7,904 nucleotides of DNA from Microcaldota archaeon (lineage in GTDB: Archaea > Iainarchaeota > Iainarchaeia > JAADDC01): positions 1-7,904 of the forward strand of contig JALTCQ010000060.1 in assembly GCA_027074515.1 (NCBI GenBank). Reading direction: 5' to 3'. The notes beneath the pieces are model-generated. The model searched no databases and was not told the DNA's origin. It was given only the letters and a program-made list of their open reading frames with translations. Positions within the stretch are counted from its first letter, which is position 1. Each line of letters begins with the position of its first letter. Shown piece after piece: positions 5,980 to 7,904 of this stretch. A program made the translations under genes and the position numbers.

Positions 5980-6582
5980 TCACACCTGGAAGAAATACTG
6001 GTTCAGCTCCTTCAGCTTTGCTAGCTCGATCTGCTCTGGCCTCTCAACGTTAAGGGCAACAAACATCGCCTCGCTCCAAACACCTCCGAACTCCCGGGGC
6101 GGTAAGAAGACGATGGCAGCTCTTTGCCCCTCTTTCACGTCTGCTATATTTGTTATTACCGTGTATTCAGTTCCGTTATTATCTCTGACCTTTGTAATTC
6201 TTAGATTGGACAAATTGGGGTGCTTTGAGACGGAAACGATCTCAACGAACTTGTATCTGAATACTTGGAAGGGTTCCTTTACGTTTATCTTTAGCTTGCG
6301 CGGAAAATCCTCGAGCTCGGAGATCGTGTAGTTTAACCATTGCTTCGCTTCCTCTGAGCTAGTTGGGATGGTCTGTAATTCTCGTAACCGTTCCAAAATC
6401 CAGTTCGTATATTCTAGAACGCCTTGTTCGTCCGCATAGGAGTACTTTAGCTCCTTTATCTTACTTTCAATCTGGTCGCAGACATTGTTCTTGTCCTTTA
6501 TCGTTCCACTCTTGCAGTACTTTGCGATTCTGTTGAACAGCCGTTCGAGCCACTGTATGCGCAGGTCGTTGAGTGTGTCCAT
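5980..6582 (-). CDS. Stand-alone tRNA-binding OB-fold protein (EMAPII/Arc1p/PheRS-beta-like domain)
   Basis: A 200-residue protein with two parts. Residues 1-100 are helical and charged, with no motif I recognise. Residues about 108-180 form a tRNA_bind OB fold, seen as VEIVSVSKHPNLSNLRITKV (113-132), TVITNIADVKEGQRAAIVF (141-159) and the closing LPPREFGGVWSEAMFVAL (160-177). This domain is used by EMAPII, Arc1p, CsaA and synthetase appendages to hold tRNA in a structure-specific way. No catalytic synthetase domain is attached, so it may act as a trans-acting tRNA binder or synthetase cofactor, but the partner cannot be told from sequence. The ATG at 6582 follows a TATA-like box by about 26 nt and has no SD. 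The metalloprotein gene follows after 2 nt. One sampled stretch (6361-6420) is about 40% G+C, lower than the synthetase genes. Confidence 0.85.
   Translation of the reverse strand: MDTLNDLRIQWLERLFNRIAKYCKSGTIKDKNNVCDQIESKIKELKYSYADEQGVLEYTNWILERLRELQTIPTSSEEAKQWLNYTISELEDFPRKLKINVKEPFQVFRYKFVEIVSVSKHPNLSNLRITKVRDNNGTEYTVITNIADVKEGQRAAIVFLPPREFGGVWSEAMFVALNVERPEQIELAKLKELNQYFFQV
5983..5987 (-). promoter_or_regulatory. Shine-Dalgarno site for the HEIAH metalloprotein gene
   Basis: On the minus strand AGGTG is followed by TGAGC and then ATG at 5977. The TGA is the stop codon of the upstream tRNA-binding gene, so the ribosome site overlaps its last codons. This supports translational coupling and favours the ATG over the GTG at 5983. 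Confidence 0.6.
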
Positions 6583-6613
6583 GGTTTTAATTCTGCGCAG
6601 ATCTTCTTATACC
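6583..6613. promoter_or_regulatory. Compact divergent promoter region (tRNA-binding protein / nuclease-like gene)
   Basis: These 31 bp separate two divergent ATG codons. On the plus strand GTTTTAATTC (6583-6592) is centred about 26 nt before the ATG at 6614. On the minus strand GGTATAAGAAG (about 6602-6612) is centred about 25-26 nt before the ATG at 6582. Neither start has an SD. Each TATA-like box abuts the other gene's start codon, the same design as at 2554-2587. Confidence 0.55.
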
Positions 6614-6973
6614 ATGTGGGTCTACCTGTTGGCCGGTGGTCTCTTGGGTTTTGCACTGGCGTATCTATTCTTTGAACTTCGCTTTCGTCTCAGGCTTCGC
6701 TCTCTCTCCCGCTCCTTTGACGTGAAGAAGGGGAAGATCGTTGAGCAGCTTGCCCCGTACCTTCAGTCGTTCCCTTACGATCCGCATGACGCTCGTTTCA
6801 TTGGAAACCCAGTAGACTTTGTGGTGTTTGATGGATTGAACGCTGGGCGTGACGTGAGCATCGTTTTTGTGGAAGTCAAGTCCGGAAAGGCATCGCTGAA
6901 CGAGAATGAGCGTAGGATCCGCGAAGCAATAGAGAAGAAGAGGATAAAGTTTGAGATCTTCCGTTCTCAGTAG
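6614..6973 (+). CDS. Membrane-anchored nuclease related to Holliday junction resolvase (Endonuc_Holl type)
   Basis: A 119-residue protein matching the archaeal family described as related to Holliday junction resolvases (PF10107-like). Residues 2-22 (WVYLLAGGLLGFALAYLFFEL) form one hydrophobic helix, followed by an Arg-rich stretch at 23-33, so the enzyme domain should lie on the cytoplasmic face. The PD-(D/E)xK-like core reads RFIGNPVDFVVFDGL (61-75, D68 likely metal ligand) and FVEVKSGK (85-92, E87 and K89), with LNENERRIREAIE (95-107) as the family's closing helix. Substrate and role are unproven in the family as far as I know. The ATG at 6614 is preferred to the in-frame 6485 start, which would lie inside the divergent gene. 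The 3' end overlaps proS by 7 nt, tail to tail. Confidence 0.85.
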   Translation: MWVYLLAGGLLGFALAYLFFELRFRLRLRSLSRSFDVKKGKIVEQLAPYLQSFPYDPHDARFIGNPVDFVVFDGLNAGRDVSIVFVEVKSGKASLNENERRIREAIEKKRIKFEIFRSQ

Positions 6974-7904
6974 CTCTTGGCGATGTAGACCACGTGGCTC
7001 GCTTCTTTCCCGCAAACGAGGCACTTCTCGCCTTCTGCGCTCTCCACTTCAAGGAACTTTGTCCCACGGATCTCTGCGCCGCCGGTGAGCTCCTTGACCT
7101 TTTCTTCGCACTTGGGGTCGCCGCACCAGAACGACCGCACGATCTTCTTCTCGTCCAAGGCTTTCTTCGCCTCGTCGATCGTTCTGACCGTTACTATGCT
7201 CTCTTCCAGCTTCTTCTTAGCCGTCTCGTAGAGGTTCTTCTGTATCGCTTCCAGCAGCTCTCCAATGCGCTCCACGATCTTTCCTTCCTCCACGAACTCC
7301 TTTTCGCCCGTGTCCCTTCGTGCGATCGTGACTCCGCCCTTTTCCATATCCCGTGGTCCTACTTCCACGCGTAACGGCACGCCCTTGAGCTCCCAGTGGT
7401 TGAACTTCCATCCCGCTGTGTAGTCGTCCCTGTCGTCCACCTCCACGCGGAACCCTGCTCCTTTCAGCGCGTCTCCGATTTCATTGGCCTTTTTGATTAC
7501 CTCTTGCTCCTTGCCCTTGAATATGATGGGAATCACGACAACTTGAATCGGAGCGACCTTTGGTGGAAGCACTGCGCCTTTGTCGTCGCCGTGCACCGCC
7601 AAGACTGCTCCAATGAAGCGCGTGGAGAAGCCCCAGCTCGTCTGCCAGGCATACTTCTCTTCCCCATCCTGGTCCAAGAACTTGATGTCGAACGCTTTCG
7701 CAAAGTTCTGGCCGAGATTATGGACCGTCTCTACTTGTATGACTCGTCCAGCTTCCGCCGCAAATGCCTCCAGGGCCACGGTGTAGAATGCGCCCGCGAA
7801 CTTATCGCTCTCCGTTCTCCTGAGCACGATCACGGGGAGTGCGAGCAGCTCTTCTGCCACCTTTTTGTACACCTCGATCATGTCTAGGACTTCTTGGTTC
7901 GCCT
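6967..7904 (-). CDS. proS: Prolyl-tRNA synthetase, archaeal/eukaryotic type (C-terminal 311 residues; cut by right edge)
   Basis: Class II synthetase that charges tRNA-Pro. The frame stays open to the right edge, where it enters with ANQEVLDMIEVYKKVAEELL, a conserved internal segment, so the ATG at 7881 is not the start. Visible parts are SDKFAGAFYTVALEAF, the class II motif 3 region WQTSWGFSTRFIGAVLAVHGD followed by LPPKVAPIQVVVIPI, the anticodon-binding domain, and the C-terminal domain typical of archaeal and eukaryotic ProRS, with CGDPKC and CLVCG as likely zinc ligands and a terminal Tyr. The bacterial editing insert cannot be judged because the N-terminal half is outside. The TGA stop at 6967-6969 overlaps the end of the convergent nuclease-like gene. 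Confidence 0.97.
   Translation of the reverse strand, partial: ANQEVLDMIEVYKKVAEELLALPVIVLRRTESDKFAGAFYTVALEAFAAEAGRVIQVETVHNLGQNFAKAFDIKFLDQDGEEKYAWQTSWGFSTRFIGAVLAVHGDDKGAVLPPKVAPIQVVVIPIIFKGKEQEVIKKANEIGDALKGAGFRVEVDDRDDYTAGWKFNHWELKGVPLRVEVGPRDMEKGGVTIARRDTGEKEFVEEGKIVERIGELLEAIQKNLYETAKKKLEESIVTVRTIDEAKKALDEKKIVRSFWCGDPKCEEKVKELTGGAEIRGTKFLEVESAEGEKCLVCGKEASHVVYIAKSY

Noticed and set aside
5978..5983. GTG at 5983 as the start of the HEIAH protein
   Set aside because: It lies inside the probable Shine-Dalgarno for the ATG at 5977. It adds only two residues, so the choice matters little and is not certain.
5466..6053. 195-codon plus-strand Ser/Leu-rich frame that could pass for a membrane protein
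   Set aside because: Antisense of the charged helical HEIAH protein, which has a clear motif, coupled start and SD.
7396..7887. 163-codon plus-strand frame opposite proS
   Set aside because: Antisense of the ProRS catalytic and anticodon-binding regions.
1..7904. tRNA, rRNA, box C/D guide RNA, CRISPR or insertion sequence
   Set aside because: Every gap is under 40 bp and I found no spaced direct repeats, transposase-like frame or terminal inverted repeats. The nop5-fib gap is too short for a guide RNA.

Overview
The window is a gene-dense piece of an archaeal chromosome. It carries an archaeal-type alanyl-tRNA synthetase and prolyl-tRNA synthetase, both cut by the window edges. It also carries the box C/D RNP pair Nop5 and fibrillarin, an archaeal Holliday-junction-resolvase-related nuclease, and TATA-like boxes about 25-27 nt upstream of several start codons with no Shine-Dalgarno (SD), which suggests leaderless transcripts. 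I cannot place the lineage more closely. By hand-counted 60-nt samples, the conserved genes are near 57-58% G+C and the accessory genes lower, about 40-52%.

Layout, left to right. Minus strand: a putative zinc metalloprotein (1723-2553) followed 26 nt later by alaS (1696 to the left edge). A 34-bp divergent promoter region separates these from a plus-strand run: an AmmeMemoRadiSam-type radical SAM enzyme (2588-3715), nop5 (3642-4541) and fibrillarin (4566-5252). Fibrillarin converges, with a 4-nt overlap, on a minus-strand pair: a stand-alone tRNA-binding OB-fold protein (5980-6582) and, downstream of it, a second putative zinc metalloprotein (5249-5977). A 31-bp divergent promoter region leads to the small membrane-anchored nuclease-like gene (6614-6973). 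That gene overlaps the end of proS by 7 nt; proS runs off the right edge. No stretch over 40 bp lacks a gene, and I see no RNA gene, CRISPR, insertion sequence or clear repeat.

How the genes fit together. Nop5 and fibrillarin form the protein core of box C/D 2'-O-methylation RNPs, and the two synthetases charge tRNA. The most unusual part is the pair of uncharacterised zincin-like proteins. They share the metal-ligand layout (HE...H, then DExFAxA 29-31 residues later), and each sits in a probable operon with a tRNA-handling gene: one with alaS, the other with a tRNA-binding OB-fold protein. They look like paralogues of a family I do not recognise. Other points of note are a Nop5 lacking its usual N-terminal fibrillarin-binding domain, a radical SAM enzyme whose tail runs 74 nt into nop5, and two tightly interlocked divergent promoters.
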